This document shows, one piece after another, positions 33,003 to 42,081 of a stretch of DNA of 62,752 nt. Below the pieces are notes generated by a model, which saw only the letters and a list, made by a program, of their open reading frames with translations, had not been told where the DNA came from and ran no database searches. The first letter of the stretch is position 1, and each line of letters opens with the position of its first letter. Both the position numbers and the translations under genes were made by a program. The stretch comes from Heliomarina baculiformis (GTDB taxonomy: Bacteria; Pseudomonadota; Alphaproteobacteria; Rhodobacterales; Rhodobacteraceae): positions 1-62,752 of the forward strand of contig NZ_JAIMIC010000015.1 in NCBI RefSeq assembly GCF_019966545.1. Direction: 5' to 3'.

Positions 33003-34022
33003 TTAGAACGCAGGCTGCCGGTATTCCTGTTTCTTCGTGAGCATCGCCCAGATGGCCCGAGCGGCCTTGTTGGCCATGGCGGTTGTTGCCAATCGGAATG
33101 GTTTCTCTGCGATGATCTTCGCAGTCCAGAGATCGACCTTCTGTGGCGAACGTTTCGCCATGACAGCGCGAGACGTCATGCCCACGACCAGCAACTTGCG
33201 AATGTAGCGATCACCCTGCTTCGTGATCTTGCCCAAACGTTCCTTGCCACCGCTGGATTTGTTGAGAGGGGTCAGTCCGAGCCAGGCCGCCAGATCGCGC
33301 CCTGTGCGGAACTGCTTTGCGTCCCCGATCGTGGCGACAATCGCTGAGGCCGTGATCGGCCCGATGCCAGGCATGCGCATCAGTCGGCGTGCGTCTGTGC
33401 TCAGCATCGCATGCTGCTCGATCATCTTCGTGTAACCCGCAATACGCTCGTTCAAGCCGATGAACTGATAGCACTGCATGCCGAGCATGCCGTTTGCGAT
33501 ATCCGGCATGTCTGGGCGATCTCCATCCAGATGGCGCTTGGCGAACGCTGTGACCGCCTCAATCCCAATCGGCAGAATATGCCCAAACTCGCGTAGCAAG
33601 CTGCGGATCATGTTGGCCATCTGGGTGCGCTGCCGGACAGCCAAATCGCGGGTGCGATGGATCGACAGAACCGCCTGTTGATCCTCAGTTTTGATCTCGA
33701 CAAAACGCATCGTCGGGCGCCTGACTGCCTCGCAAATCGCTTCCGCATCAACCGCATCTGTCTTTCCGCGTTTGACGTAGGGCTTCACGTAGTTCGCTGG
33801 CATCAGCCTGACATCGTGGCCGAGCCTGCGTAATGTGCGACCCCAATGGTGAGCTGATCCGCAAGCTTCCATCCCGACAGTGCAAGGCGGCAAGGTTTCA
33901 AAGAACGTCAAAAGCTTCGCCCGCTTGATTGCCTTGTTGAAGATCACACGTCCGTTCTCAGAAATACCGTGAACTTGAAAAACATCCTTGGCCAAATCCA
34001 GGCCGATTGTCTTAACTGTCAT
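33003..34022 (-). CDS. IS110-family transposase (IS1111 group)
   Basis: A 339-residue transposase. The N-terminal RuvC-like DEDD domain begins KTIGLDLAKDVFQVHG (first Asp), continues through GMEACGSAHHWGR (Glu) and KTDAVDAEAICEAV (Asp-Asp). The C-terminal domain has the serine-containing IGPITASAIVATIGD and LGLTPLNKSSGGKERLGKI. Both are typical. I chose the ATG at 34022 because AAAGGAG precedes it. The gene appears intact, so the element may be active. Confidence 0.93.
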   Translation of the reverse strand: MTVKTIGLDLAKDVFQVHGISENGRVIFNKAIKRAKLLTFFETLPPCTVGMEACGSAHHWGRTLRRLGHDVRLMPANYVKPYVKRGKTDAVDAEAICEAVRRPTMRFVEIKTEDQQAVLSIHRTRDLAVRQRTQMANMIRSLLREFGHILPIGIEAVTAFAKRHLDGDRPDMPDIANGMLGMQCYQFIGLNERIAGYTKMIEQHAMLSTDARRLMRMPGIGPITASAIVATIGDAKQFRTGRDLAAWLGLTPLNKSSGGKERLGKITKQGDRYIRKLLVVGMTSRAVMAKRSPQKVDLWTAKIIAEKPFRLATTAMANKAARAIWAMLTKKQEYRQPAF

Positions 34023-34099
34023 TGGGTGGCTCCTTTCCTTGCAGTCGATGACAACTGCACTTTGGCACATTCGATGCCGGTGGAGCAGGAGCCACCCAC

Positions 34100-34440
34100 C
34101 TCATCCGCTTTGGGGTGAGCACGATGCTTCACCTGCGAAGCGGCCTTGTACGCTGCGGCCTGCCTGAATTTCGCTGCTGGGCTCTTTTTGACATGGGCAA
34201 GCCCCGCAAGCGGGGCCGGGCTGCTGGGGCTCCGCCCTGAATTCTGACCTTGCTGTCTTCCTGTGCCAATACGTCTTGGTCTGTCTCATCCTGAGCCATC
34301 CCAAAACGTTTGCCACATGGTCGCCTTCACGATCCGCTTTGAGCCCTGACGGGTCTGCATCCCTCTTGCAAGGCGGACGCTGCCGCCAGGCGAAGCCGAG
34401 GGGCTCTAGTCTTCGCCACTTGGCATAAGACTCCGAAGGG
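34100..34440. other. Gene-free stretch between IS element and 89-aa gene
   Basis: About 340 bp in which I see no convincing gene. It has a strong hairpin (GCCCCGC-AAG-CGGGGC near 34202-34218) and an open minus-strand frame of low-complexity, cysteine- and serine-rich translation that I do not believe. It may be remnant sequence next to the insertion. Confidence 0.4.
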
Positions 34441-34710
34441 CTATGCGTCTGGCTTCTGGTCGAACAGAATAACGTGCGCGCCTTCTTCACTGTCAGGGTT
34501 GCCTACCAGCACGAACGGCATATCCGACCCGTACTTCTCGTAGAGACAGCGGTATTTCATCTGGCCGCTCAGCGGATCGCGCACTTGGTCATAGCGAAAG
34601 CTGTGCTGAACGCCGTCTTCGATCCAGGCCTTGACGCCATCGGGGGTCACCAGTGCAAGCGGCGCGCCGTCCAGCAAGATTGTCTCGCCAACGTTGAAAA
34701 TCTCTTTCAT
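34441..34710 (-). CDS. Hypothetical protein (89 aa)
   Basis: An 89-residue acidic protein (MKEIFNVGETILLDGAPLAL...) ending VGNPDSEEGAHVILFDQKPD. It looks like a small beta-rich domain (VTPDGVKAWIEDGVQHSFRY). AGGAGA precedes the start at suitable spacing. It follows the 59-aa gene on the same strand and may share its transcript. No family recognised. Confidence 0.6.
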   Translation of the reverse strand: MKEIFNVGETILLDGAPLALVTPDGVKAWIEDGVQHSFRYDQVRDPLSGQMKYRCLYEKYGSDMPFVLVGNPDSEEGAHVILFDQKPDA

Positions 34711-34869
34711 CTCATGGGTCTCCTATCGGTCTTCTTTGGTAGCGTTACAAACCGTCGTCGCCTTTGCAACGATCTCTGCCCCGCGTGTTCCCTCTCTCGG
34801 TGTCATTGGCCCGGATCACAATCGTGTCCTGCTCCGGTCGCTTGCGAACATTTTAGGGCTGGAGGCGGT

Positions 34870-35049
34870 CTATCCCGCGTCCTCATAGGGCTCGTACCTC
34901 AGGTTCGCGCCGTCCGCCTGATCAAAGTCATCGGACCATCTGGTACGGCGCATGCCGCAGCTCCATTGGAATACGACGCCGACCTCGACGTCTTCACCGT
35001 TTACCGTCGTCCAAATGACTTCGACGGGGTATCCCGCATACTTCTTCAT
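34870..35049 (-). CDS. Small hypothetical protein (59 aa)
   Basis: A 59-residue open frame from the ATG at 35049, encoding MKKYAGYPVEVIWTTVNGED, then a cysteine-containing middle (FQWSCGMRRTRW) and an acidic end (RYEPYEDAG). CAGGAGAAGAG before the start is a good ribosome binding site. Its beta-strand-like pattern is similar in feel to the 89-aa protein downstream. Function unknown. Confidence 0.6.
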   Translation of the reverse strand: MKKYAGYPVEVIWTTVNGEDVEVGVVFQWSCGMRRTRWSDDFDQADGANLRYEPYEDAG

Positions 35050-35119
35050 GCTCTTCTCCTGACCTCCATTTGGTCGGAGCCGCAGTAATCAGGTGGCAGG
35101 TATCTGCCTGTCCCTATAT

Positions 35120-35572
35120 ATGCTTGGCCAACACAAAACGGAGTTTACAAACTTGCTTTACAGGCCTCTACATATTGCGCTCTTTCTGGGCGCGGCTTCA
35201 TCGGCTGTCGCTGCCGAGTGGGAGATCGGCTTGTCGCGAGGTCTGGAGACCTATGCTGCGACTGCAAACGACGGGACCTTGCTCTTAGTTTGCGATCCTG
35301 ACCGTGTCTACAACCCAAACGAGAGCCATGCGTACTTTTTGTCGCGTCACAGCGATGACAAAGCGCCACAACGCATTGTCTTTCTCGCGGCGACCGGAGA
35401 GCAGGCTGCCTTTTCAGTGCAGGACGGGATCGCAACGCAACGGGATGCTGATCCTGCCGAATGGGCACAGCTCATCGATATGATCGAGGCGGGCGGTCAG
35501 ATTGCTGTCGTGACCGCACGCGATGCCTTTACGCTGGATCAGGACGCGCTGCCCGGGCTTCGATGCCGCTGA
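35120..35572 (+). CDS. Secreted hypothetical protein (150 aa)
   Basis: A 150-residue protein with an N-terminal signal peptide (hydrophobic HIALFLGAASSAVAA, cleavage likely before EWEIG). A mixed alpha/beta domain with LLLVCDPDRVYNPNESHAYF follows. I chose the ATG at 35120; an in-frame GTG at 35093 would lengthen the start. It converges with virC2 and overlaps its 3' end by about 40 bp, so one of the two ends may be less certain. No family recognised. Confidence 0.6.
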   Translation: MLGQHKTEFTNLLYRPLHIALFLGAASSAVAAEWEIGLSRGLETYAATANDGTLLLVCDPDRVYNPNESHAYFLSRHSDDKAPQRIVFLAATGEQAAFSVQDGIATQRDADPAEWAQLIDMIEAGGQIAVVTARDAFTLDQDALPGLRCR

Positions 35573-36218
35573 TCTTTTGAGCGAGCTCTTCGATCTCGGA
35601 GTGCAGCAGCGCCTTACCGAAGGCGGATAACAGCTGCGTCACCCCATAGACGTTGAGCGGGTCATCAATGCTTGTCTGCAACGCCGCCATATGGGCGGCG
35701 TCGAGCCTGATCATCGATTTCATGAAGGGGGCACCAGTGCCTTTGGGCTCGGCCAGGCGTGGTCGCGCAGCAGAGGCAACCTCATGCCAGGTCGCGGTGT
35801 CGCGCAGGTTTTGTATGCGGGCGCGAACCGCTTTGATCAAGGCACGCTGAACGTAGTCCGGGTCAAGGTTAGATCGTTCTGCCAGCGCCTCAATCCGTGC
35901 CTGATCCTCAGCTCCGATGCGCACATAATAGGTTCGAGACTGCGCTTCGGTGCGAGTGCTGCAAGCATCATCCGCCACCGGCTGGGTGGATACCCCTAGG
36001 TTGATGCGCGCTGTTTCAGCCGAGGCTGCCTGTTCCCCTTTCCGGGGTTCTTTCTTGTCCACTGAATTTGCCGCAGGGCCTTCTGTCGCGACCGCTGCCG
36101 CCGTACTCTGATTGAATGCGGTATATTTTGTGGCGCTCGTGGCGAACTGCCGCGATCGCGCCAGCCTGTCTTCGTTCGAGACAGCGGTCCCGGACCGGCT
36201 TGGAATCTTCCTAGCCAT
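35529..36218 (-). CDS. virC2: VirC2-like DNA-binding protein
   Basis: A 229-residue protein. The first ~90 residues look disordered. The C-terminal half carries ribbon-helix-helix-like units (TYYVRIGAEDQARIEALAER, then SMIRLDAAHMAALQTSI), as in VirC2 of Agrobacterium, which folds as a fused pair of such units. VirC2 assists the relaxase at oriT/overdrive. The start overlaps the end of virC1 by 8 bp, the same gene pair as on Ti plasmids. The naming rests on this context and on fold impression, not on close sequence recognition. Confidence 0.65.
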   Translation of the reverse strand: MARKIPSRSGTAVSNEDRLARSRQFATSATKYTAFNQSTAAAVATEGPAANSVDKKEPRKGEQAASAETARINLGVSTQPVADDACSTRTEAQSRTYYVRIGAEDQARIEALAERSNLDPDYVQRALIKAVRARIQNLRDTATWHEVASAARPRLAEPKGTGAPFMKSMIRLDAAHMAALQTSIDDPLNVYGVTQLLSAFGKALLHSEIEELAQKISGIEARAARPDPA

Positions 36219-37002
36219 TGGCGGAGTCCACGATTGCCTCGATGTCGCAAAGGACATCGCCGCACAGTGTCAGGGCGGAGGAAAGATGCCCCGCCTGCAA
36301 CCGATGACGAAGATCCTGTTCATAAATGTCCCGCACGTATCCCAGCGGTCCGGTCAACGGCATGCGCTGGATCGCGGCGAGATGGGGCACCGGCGTGGCC
36401 AGAAGTGGCAGGGTGGAAATCACCTCAAAGACCTCAAGGTCCTGCCGGTGAACCCTGCGTCTTGCCGCATCACGCTCAAAGTCATCGCCTGCGGTCACGA
36501 AATCGATCGCGCGTTTGTCCGCGTTCATCAATACCGCGGAAAACAGCGGGGCGGGGTCATCCGGCCCGAGGGTCTCGATCATGCGCATTACCCATGTCAG
36601 GGTTTTCAGGGCCGCCACGAAATCCGATTGTACCGGCACGGCCGGCACCAGGATCATGTCGCAGGCCAGCGCCAGTGTTTCGGTGTCGGGGTGTTCGCCG
36701 GGGCGGGTGTCGATCAGAACCAGATCCACACCTTCAGCCTCAAAACCGTCCAGCGCGTGGTAAAGGCCTTCAACGGTCTCGGGGGCATCGGCCACGGTCA
36801 AGCCTGTGGGCCATGGAAGGCGTGGCAGATCACCGAAGTCGGCGCGCGCGCTTTTTGATTCCCATTCGAGGATCTGCTTGTCAGCATCCGCATCCATGAC
36901 ATGCACACGGCGGCCGCGTGCGAGCATGGCGGACGCAAGCATCTGTATGAGAGTTGTCTTTCCCGAACCGCCCTTCGCGGAGATGGCCGTCACAACAAGC
37001 AT
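36211..37002 (-). CDS. virC1: VirC1-like ParA-family ATPase
   Basis: A 263-residue ParA/MinD family ATPase. Deviant Walker A is AKGGSGKTTL (residues 9-18), Walker A' HVMDADADKQ (35-44), and Walker B VLIDTRPG (about 96-103). In Agrobacterium, VirC1 binds near the nick site, helps assemble the relaxosome and brings it to the pole. Here it lies head-to-head with the probable oriT and mobC and is coupled to virC2, which supports this role over plasmid partition. An inverted repeat next to its start probably serves as operator. Confidence 0.85.
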   Translation of the reverse strand: MLVVTAISAKGGSGKTTLIQMLASAMLARGRRVHVMDADADKQILEWESKSARADFGDLPRLPWPTGLTVADAPETVEGLYHALDGFEAEGVDLVLIDTRPGEHPDTETLALACDMILVPAVPVQSDFVAALKTLTWVMRMIETLGPDDPAPLFSAVLMNADKRAIDFVTAGDDFERDAARRRVHRQDLEVFEVISTLPLLATPVPHLAAIQRMPLTGPLGYVRDIYEQDLRHRLQAGHLSSALTLCGDVLCDIEAIVDSANG

Positions 37003-37011
37003 TCAATGTCT

Positions 37012-37039
37012 CCATAACATATATTTTGCGCCGTTATGG
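37012..37039 (-). promoter_or_regulatory. Inverted repeat at the virC1 promoter
   Basis: CCATAAC (37012-37018) and GTTATGG (37033-37039) form a perfect 7-bp inverted repeat around an AT-rich 14-bp spacer, 9 bp upstream of the virC1 start. It is well placed for an autoregulatory operator. Confidence 0.5.
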
Positions 37040-37399
37040 CGATGCCTCGGGATGGCGTCCAGACCTTGCGTGATACAGGCGTTCAACCTTTGGGTCAGAC
37101 AGATGTGCAGCTGCTGAGGTGATGTGCTGTTTTGGCGATCATCTGCGTACGCGTTCGGTCAATCGGTCAGCAGGTCACTCACGCCAACCCTCATTGCAGC
37201 GTCCATCCTTTTCGCCTTCGCGTCGTTGTGGCAATTTCCCAATGCTGCCATCAGCCTTCGAGGTGTCGGGTCACCTGACCATCGACTATCCGTATCAGCG
37301 CCGACGTAATACGCACGGTGCTGCGCAGGCGTTCCAATCCCACAAGGTCTTCTTCTCCCTCCGGGAGAACCCCTTTGAGCATTCAACGCCAATGAAGGG

Positions 37400-37600
37400 A
37401 TATCGTGTCGGCTGCGCCGACGTCATTCCCGCGCCTGTTCAGGATCCGGGCCGGGGTCCCGGATCGCGGCGCGGGGGAGGCGGTGTCCCTTCGGTCTGTT
37501 CGTTGTCGCGTGGGGCTTACAGCAGGCATGGCCAAGGCCCTGCCTGCTGATCACCGAAGGTGCGACAACGGACCGAAGGGACGTTGACAGGAACGGTATT
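37400..37600. other. Probable oriT region (two nested hairpins)
   Basis: Between divergent virC1 and mobC lie two large hairpins. In the first, CCCGCGCC (37428-37435) pairs with GGCGCGGG (37468-37475), enclosing GATCCGGG (37443) with CCCGGATC (37458). In the second, GTCCCTTCGGTC (37485-37496) pairs with GACCGAAGGGAC (37571-37582), then CGTTGTCGC (37501) with GCGACAACG (37562), then AGCAGGCA (37521) with TGCCTGCT (37541). A smaller GTCGGC-TGC-GCCGAC lies near 37408. Placement next to relaxosome genes fits an origin of transfer. The exact nick site is unknown. Confidence 0.65.
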
Positions 37601-37679
37601 GTGTATGACAAAACTTGTGCGGCGACTCATTAGAGTTTTCGTGTTTACAAAAACTATCTAATGATAAATCTTGCCGCCC

Positions 37680-38228
37680 ATGTCGAAACGCCTCTCCACC
37701 ATAGCCCGACAGGAGGTTCTCCGGCTTGCCGCTCAAGGGCTTGGCGATGGGGAGATCGCCGTGCGTGTTGGCTGCTCCCGGCCCACTGTCGCCCGCGTGC
37801 GGGCGCGCGGTGTGGTGACGGATCGAACCACAAAGGGCCGCGTGCTGCAGGTTCGGGTGTCCGCCCGTGAGGCCGAAGCATTCGAGGCGCTTGTGGCTGA
37901 GACGGGCATGACCACGTCGGGTTTGCTCCGGCACATGATCCGTCTGTCATCCGGCATTGTCGCGTTTCGCCGGGACGAGGTCACGGCGCTCAAGGCGTCG
38001 GCCAATCAGCTCAATGCCTTGGCGCGCAATCTTGTGCAGATGCTGAAGCTTGCCCATGCGGGCAAGCTGCGGTGGAACGCGCGCGACGCGGCAATGGTCG
38101 GTCGGCTTGCGGATCGGGCCGAAGAGGTTGCCCGGGCTGTGCAGGCTTTGCGCGCGGCCTCGCTGCGCGGGTCCTTCGTCCGGGTGTCCGATCTTCGGGA
38201 CGTTGGGGAGGGGCAGCGCGATGGCTGA
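37680..38228 (+). CDS. mobC: MobC-like relaxosome protein
   Basis: A 182-residue protein. An N-terminal helix-turn-helix (EVLRLAAQGLGDGEIAVRVGCSRPTVARVRAR) is followed by a ribbon-helix-helix-like strand and helix (VLQVRVSAREAEAFEALVAE) and a helical tail with the pattern of MobC (ANQLNALARNLVQMLKLAHAGKL). It would bind oriT and open the strands for the relaxase. I chose the ATG at 37680 over an in-frame TTG at 37671. It overlaps the relaxase gene by 8 bp. Confidence 0.85.
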   Translation: MSKRLSTIARQEVLRLAAQGLGDGEIAVRVGCSRPTVARVRARGVVTDRTTKGRVLQVRVSAREAEAFEALVAETGMTTSGLLRHMIRLSSGIVAFRRDEVTALKASANQLNALARNLVQMLKLAHAGKLRWNARDAAMVGRLADRAEEVARAVQALRAASLRGSFVRVSDLRDVGEGQRDG

Positions 38229-40095
38229 ACCACGCACCCTCCAGCAGGCGGTATTGGGCGAGATACTGCCTCATGTGGGGCGGCGGTCTGCAGCCATGGC
38301 AGGCGAAGCGCGCGTATCGTCGGGCCGTCGGCGTGGCACGTCCGGCGGGGCGGTTGCGGTAATGTCCTGGAACGCGCTGCGGGTGCCGCAAAGCGTGGTG
38401 AAGCGGGTCGGCACGGGCGGGTGTCATTCACCCAAAGAGTTGCGCCGACAGATGAAATACATCCTGCGCGACGAGGCGCGGGTCGCAGCCTGGTCGAACC
38501 AGATCGGCATCGATCGTGTCTTTGGAGAGCGCGGCATGGAAAATGTCATTGCCGATTGGAGTGCTTCCTGGTGCGGGGCGCCGAAACGGGGTCACACCGA
38601 TCACATCATCCTGTCTTTTCCCAAGGGAACCGAGGCGGAGTTGGCGGAAGCCATCTCGCGCGAATGGGCGCAGGTGGTGTTCGGCGGGGATTACCGGGAT
38701 CGATATCGGTATGTGGCGGCCCTTCATTGCGACACAGATCATGTGCATGCCCATGTTCTTGTCGACAAGGTCGGGATGGAGGACGGCAAGTTCCTCTCGA
38801 TCAGCCGCCATTCCGAGATCAGCTATGACATGATGCGCGAGCTGCATGCGCAGATCGCGGGCGAGCACGGGCTGGTGCTGAATGCCTCTTCCCGTCTGTC
38901 GCGCGGCATCATGGAAAACGCCCCGCGGGACACTGATTTGCAGGCGGCCCGCAAGGAGGGACGGGAGCCAGTGGTTGCCCCGCTGGATCCTGAAAGCCGC
39001 GCTCTGCGAGAGGCCGAGATACGCAGGCATGCCGAGGGGTATCGGCAGCTGGCGCAACTCGCCGGGATGCGCCTCGAGGCCGACACCCCTCCGGATGGAT
39101 GGATGGGGCGCATCGCGGAGGGCGCAGAGCTTGCCGCCACCAACTTGATGAAAGGAATGCCGGTGAAAGAAGGGTTTGCCGAAGGGGTTGATATCCCCGC
39201 TGCCGGAGCGGATGTGATCGGTCGTCTGATCGCCGCCCGCGAGACATTGCAAGCGGAAGCCGACACCGCGTGGAGCGCCATTCAGGACATGGCTCCCGGT
39301 GCCGAAAAGGTCGAACTGGAACAGCTCTTTGCGGGGAAGGCCCGCGAAATGGGCACGCTTCTGGGCCGCGACTTTCTTGCGGATCATTCTTCATCGGTGT
39401 CGCCCGAGCGCGATCCCTACAGTGTTCAGGGGATTGCGAGGCTGGCTGCACGGGCAGCAGAGGAGGGCAATCCGCTCGTCGCCGAGGCCGATGCTGCATT
39501 GGGTCATTTCAGAGCGGAGTTGGCGCGCGTTCTGGCACCGATGGAGGCACGACTCGAGGAGGCGGGCAGCAGTATCGAAGAAGTTGCTGCCCGTTTCACC
39601 GCACCCCATCGCAGCGAGGCGCAACTCGAAGCCTCACGCCCAGTGGACGCCCAGGAGCGCTCGGACTGGCTTGGGCTCGAACGCGACCTGCAGGCGCGCG
39701 CGCGTGATGTTTTTGCGGGGCTGCACATGGATCGTGATCTTTTGGCGGATCTGGCGCGTCAGGATATTCTTGACGCGGGGCAGGGCAGTCGCCTTGCCGA
39801 CATCGCCACGCTGGACAAGCTGATCTCCGACGTGCGGCAAGACCTGCGCGACGGGGATATGGATCAGCTGGCCGCTGGCCGGATCGATCCGCTCATGGAC
39901 CGCATCGAAGACCCTGGTCTGCGACAAGCCGTGTTCTCGGAGCTAAAGGCCATCGCCGCAGTGGATGCGGGTGATGACATTACCGGGCGCGACAGCGAAC
40001 CAGCCGCCACCTACCGGACCCGGATCGAGGCTTTCGAGCGCGCCGAGGTGCGGGGGCGCGACCGGGACGATACCAGTGGCGATTACGGCCTCTAG
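38221..40095 (+). CDS. VirD2-like relaxase (MOB-P type)
   Basis: A 624-residue relaxase that would nick oriT and lead the strand into the recipient. The probable nucleophile is Y80 in SPKELRRQMKYI. Motif II-like HTDHIILSFP starts at H125. Motif III HCDTDHVHAHV holds H169, H174, H176 and H178, the metal-binding histidines of MOB-P relaxases. The C-terminal ~350 residues are helical and probably carry the secretion signal. I chose the ATG at 38221, which overlaps mobC. VirD4 follows after 12 bp. Confidence 0.9.
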   Translation: MAEPRTLQQAVLGEILPHVGRRSAAMAGEARVSSGRRRGTSGGAVAVMSWNALRVPQSVVKRVGTGGCHSPKELRRQMKYILRDEARVAAWSNQIGIDRVFGERGMENVIADWSASWCGAPKRGHTDHIILSFPKGTEAELAEAISREWAQVVFGGDYRDRYRYVAALHCDTDHVHAHVLVDKVGMEDGKFLSISRHSEISYDMMRELHAQIAGEHGLVLNASSRLSRGIMENAPRDTDLQAARKEGREPVVAPLDPESRALREAEIRRHAEGYRQLAQLAGMRLEADTPPDGWMGRIAEGAELAATNLMKGMPVKEGFAEGVDIPAAGADVIGRLIAARETLQAEADTAWSAIQDMAPGAEKVELEQLFAGKAREMGTLLGRDFLADHSSSVSPERDPYSVQGIARLAARAAEEGNPLVAEADAALGHFRAELARVLAPMEARLEEAGSSIEEVAARFTAPHRSEAQLEASRPVDAQERSDWLGLERDLQARARDVFAGLHMDRDLLADLARQDILDAGQGSRLADIATLDKLISDVRQDLRDGDMDQLAAGRIDPLMDRIEDPGLRQAVFSELKAIAAVDAGDDITGRDSEPAATYRTRIEAFERAEVRGRDRDDTSGDYGL

Positions 40096-40107
40096 AGGAT
40101 TCAAAAC

Positions 40108-42039
40108 ATGCTGCATGCAATGGAAAGCCGTTGGCGGTATCCAATCGCCATCCTGCTCGGTCTCGGTGTTGGCACCTGGATCGGTGCCGCGATCGCCACG
40201 CTCTATCTGATGGCGCGATTTGGCGAAGACCTGGGTGGGTTCGATATTTTCGAACTTTGGCTGCTCAATCTGTCTGATCCACGGATCAAGGCGAACCCTG
40301 CGGTGGAACATACTGCGTGGCTCATCACGGCACTTCCTGCCCTGCTTCTGGCGGCGACAGGAGCGACATCCGTTCATCGCGGGTCGCTCACCGATTATGA
40401 TGATGCGCATTTCCAGTCGCGTCCCGAGCTCCGCCGCAACCGTATGTCGGCATCTCTTTCCCAGAACGGCTTTCTGTTCGGCAAGCTCGGGTCACCTGCG
40501 TCCCGCGCGCCTTTCGTGTCTGCCACGCCAGATCGCTTCCCGCACGCAATGATGATCGCACCAACGGGCCGGGGCAAAGGGGTAGGCTTCGTTTTACCGA
40601 ACCTTTTGCACTTCCAGGGCAGCGCCGTGATCCTCGACGTCAAGGGCGAGAATTTCGAGAAGACATCCATCCACCGCCAAAAGGCGCTGAACAATCAGGT
40701 CTGGTACTTTTCGCCCTATGACTACGTTCAGCCCGAGGGCAAGAACGGGCCCGTCCTGACCCGCACGCACCGGTTCAATCCTCTCCAGCGCATTGCCGAT
40801 CTGCCCAGCCCCGAGCAGCAATACACCGCCGTCAACACCATGGCGGACTTGTTCCTCATCGTCGAAAGCGTGAACGCGCAGAGCTTTTTCCAGGCCGGAC
40901 GCAGCCTGTTCGTGGCGTCTTGCCTCTATGCCATCGAGACCGGAAAGCCGACGATCGGTGAGGCGCTGCGGATCATGACTGGCGTCGGCAACAAAAAGGA
41001 ATTCTACAAACGGGCCGCGATGCAGACTGCAAACCCGGTGGTGGCAGAGATTTTCCTGAGCATGGCCGACGAAGTGGACAAGATTCTCGATTCCTATGTC
41101 AGTGTGATCCGCGGGGCTGGATTGGAACTCTGGCTCGATCCGGCGGTGGACCGGGCGACACAGGCAAGCGATTTCGACTTCGGGACGTTCCGACGAGAGC
41201 CACAGTCGCTCTATATTGTCGTGCAGCCGGAGCACCTGAAAACACTGGCCCCCCTGATCCGGCTCCTGTTCGCTGATGCCATCGCATGTCTGCAACGCGC
41301 GCATCCCGGACCGGACGAGCCACATCCCGTCATGTTTCTGATGGATGAATTCGACCAACTGGGCAAACAACCCCTGGTCTTGCAGAGCATCAAGACGATC
41401 CGCTCCTATGGCGGGCGGCTGTTTATCATCTCGCAGTCGATCCCCGGTCTTGAGGGCATCTACGGCGAAACCGACCGCCGCGCTCTGCAGGCCGGCGCTG
41501 GTGTGCAGATCTACATGACCCCGCAGGATGATCGCACCGCAGACGTGCTGTCCGCAGCCCTCGGCAAACGCACGATCGTGGGCAAGACCAGATCACAGGC
41601 AACCGTGCGCAAGCTCTCGGAGAGCGCAAATATCAGCCGTCGCTCGGAAGAACGGGCGCTGGTATCCCCCGCTGAATTGCTGCGTTTCCCGCTCGACAAG
41701 GTCCTAGTCCTGCCTGAGGGGCAATATCCAATCAAGGCGGATCACATCCGCTACTATGCGGACCGGCATTTTGAGGAGATCGACAAAGCACGGCAGGGGC
41801 ATTCCTTGCCCTATCCTCCTGCTGCAGCGCCAGTCTCGAACAGGCCGAAGAAAATCACCCTCGAGCATTCAGAACCTGCAGCACCCGCGGCGGTCTCCAT
41901 GGGCGACAAGGAATTCGAGACTGCGGTGCAGACCTACACAGGCGCGCTACAGGGATACGCAGAAGCTGCGAGGGCAAAGCCAAAGAAAACACGTTTTGGT
42001 GGTCGGGCGCGCTCTTCGGACGCAAAGGCGAGGGGATGA
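40108..42039 (+). CDS. virD4: VirD4/TraG coupling protein
   Basis: A 643-residue inner-membrane ATPase that connects the relaxosome to the secretion channel. There are two N-terminal membrane segments (about residues 8-30 and 70-90). Walker A is APTGRGKG (about 151-158), Walker B is FLMDEFDQL (about 409-417), and RPEL/ISQS-type motifs follow (LFIISQSIPGLEGIYG). The C-terminal 70 residues are disordered and basic. It is last in the mobC-relaxase-virD4 operon and converges with the defence operon. Confidence 0.95.
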   Translation: MLHAMESRWRYPIAILLGLGVGTWIGAAIATLYLMARFGEDLGGFDIFELWLLNLSDPRIKANPAVEHTAWLITALPALLLAATGATSVHRGSLTDYDDAHFQSRPELRRNRMSASLSQNGFLFGKLGSPASRAPFVSATPDRFPHAMMIAPTGRGKGVGFVLPNLLHFQGSAVILDVKGENFEKTSIHRQKALNNQVWYFSPYDYVQPEGKNGPVLTRTHRFNPLQRIADLPSPEQQYTAVNTMADLFLIVESVNAQSFFQAGRSLFVASCLYAIETGKPTIGEALRIMTGVGNKKEFYKRAAMQTANPVVAEIFLSMADEVDKILDSYVSVIRGAGLELWLDPAVDRATQASDFDFGTFRREPQSLYIVVQPEHLKTLAPLIRLLFADAIACLQRAHPGPDEPHPVMFLMDEFDQLGKQPLVLQSIKTIRSYGGRLFIISQSIPGLEGIYGETDRRALQAGAGVQIYMTPQDDRTADVLSAALGKRTIVGKTRSQATVRKLSESANISRRSEERALVSPAELLRFPLDKVLVLPEGQYPIKADHIRYYADRHFEEIDKARQGHSLPYPPAAAPVSNRPKKITLEHSEPAAPAAVSMGDKEFETAVQTYTGALQGYAEAARAKPKKTRFGGRARSSDAKARG

Positions 42040-42081
42040 TCTGGAAATCGAATGTGGCTGTGCTGTTCTGCCATGCGCCAG

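Larger units (their letters stand above)
32758..34099 (-). mobile_element. IS110/IS1111-type insertion sequence
   Basis: About 1.34 kb bounded by perfect 15-bp inverted repeats, GTGGGTGGCTCCTGC at 32758-32772 and its complement at 34085-34099. The single gene (33003-34022) encodes a DEDD transposase. IS1111-group elements have such subterminal repeats and make no target duplication; the true tips may lie a few bases further out. The ~230 bp between transposase stop and left repeat is the place where this group encodes its guide RNA. Confidence 0.82.

Noticed and set aside
32699-33040. 113-codon plus-strand frame inside the insertion sequence
   Set aside because: It covers the non-coding end of the IS and part of the transposase in antisense; no known second IS110 protein.
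34101-34490. 129-codon minus-strand frame beside the IS element
   Set aside because: Translation is Ser/Arg/Cys-rich without motifs and it overlaps the 89-aa gene that has a ribosome binding site.
37400-37416. Exact nick site at TATCGTGT
   Set aside because: One mismatch to YATCCTGY and no supporting alignment; kept only as a remark within the oriT finding.
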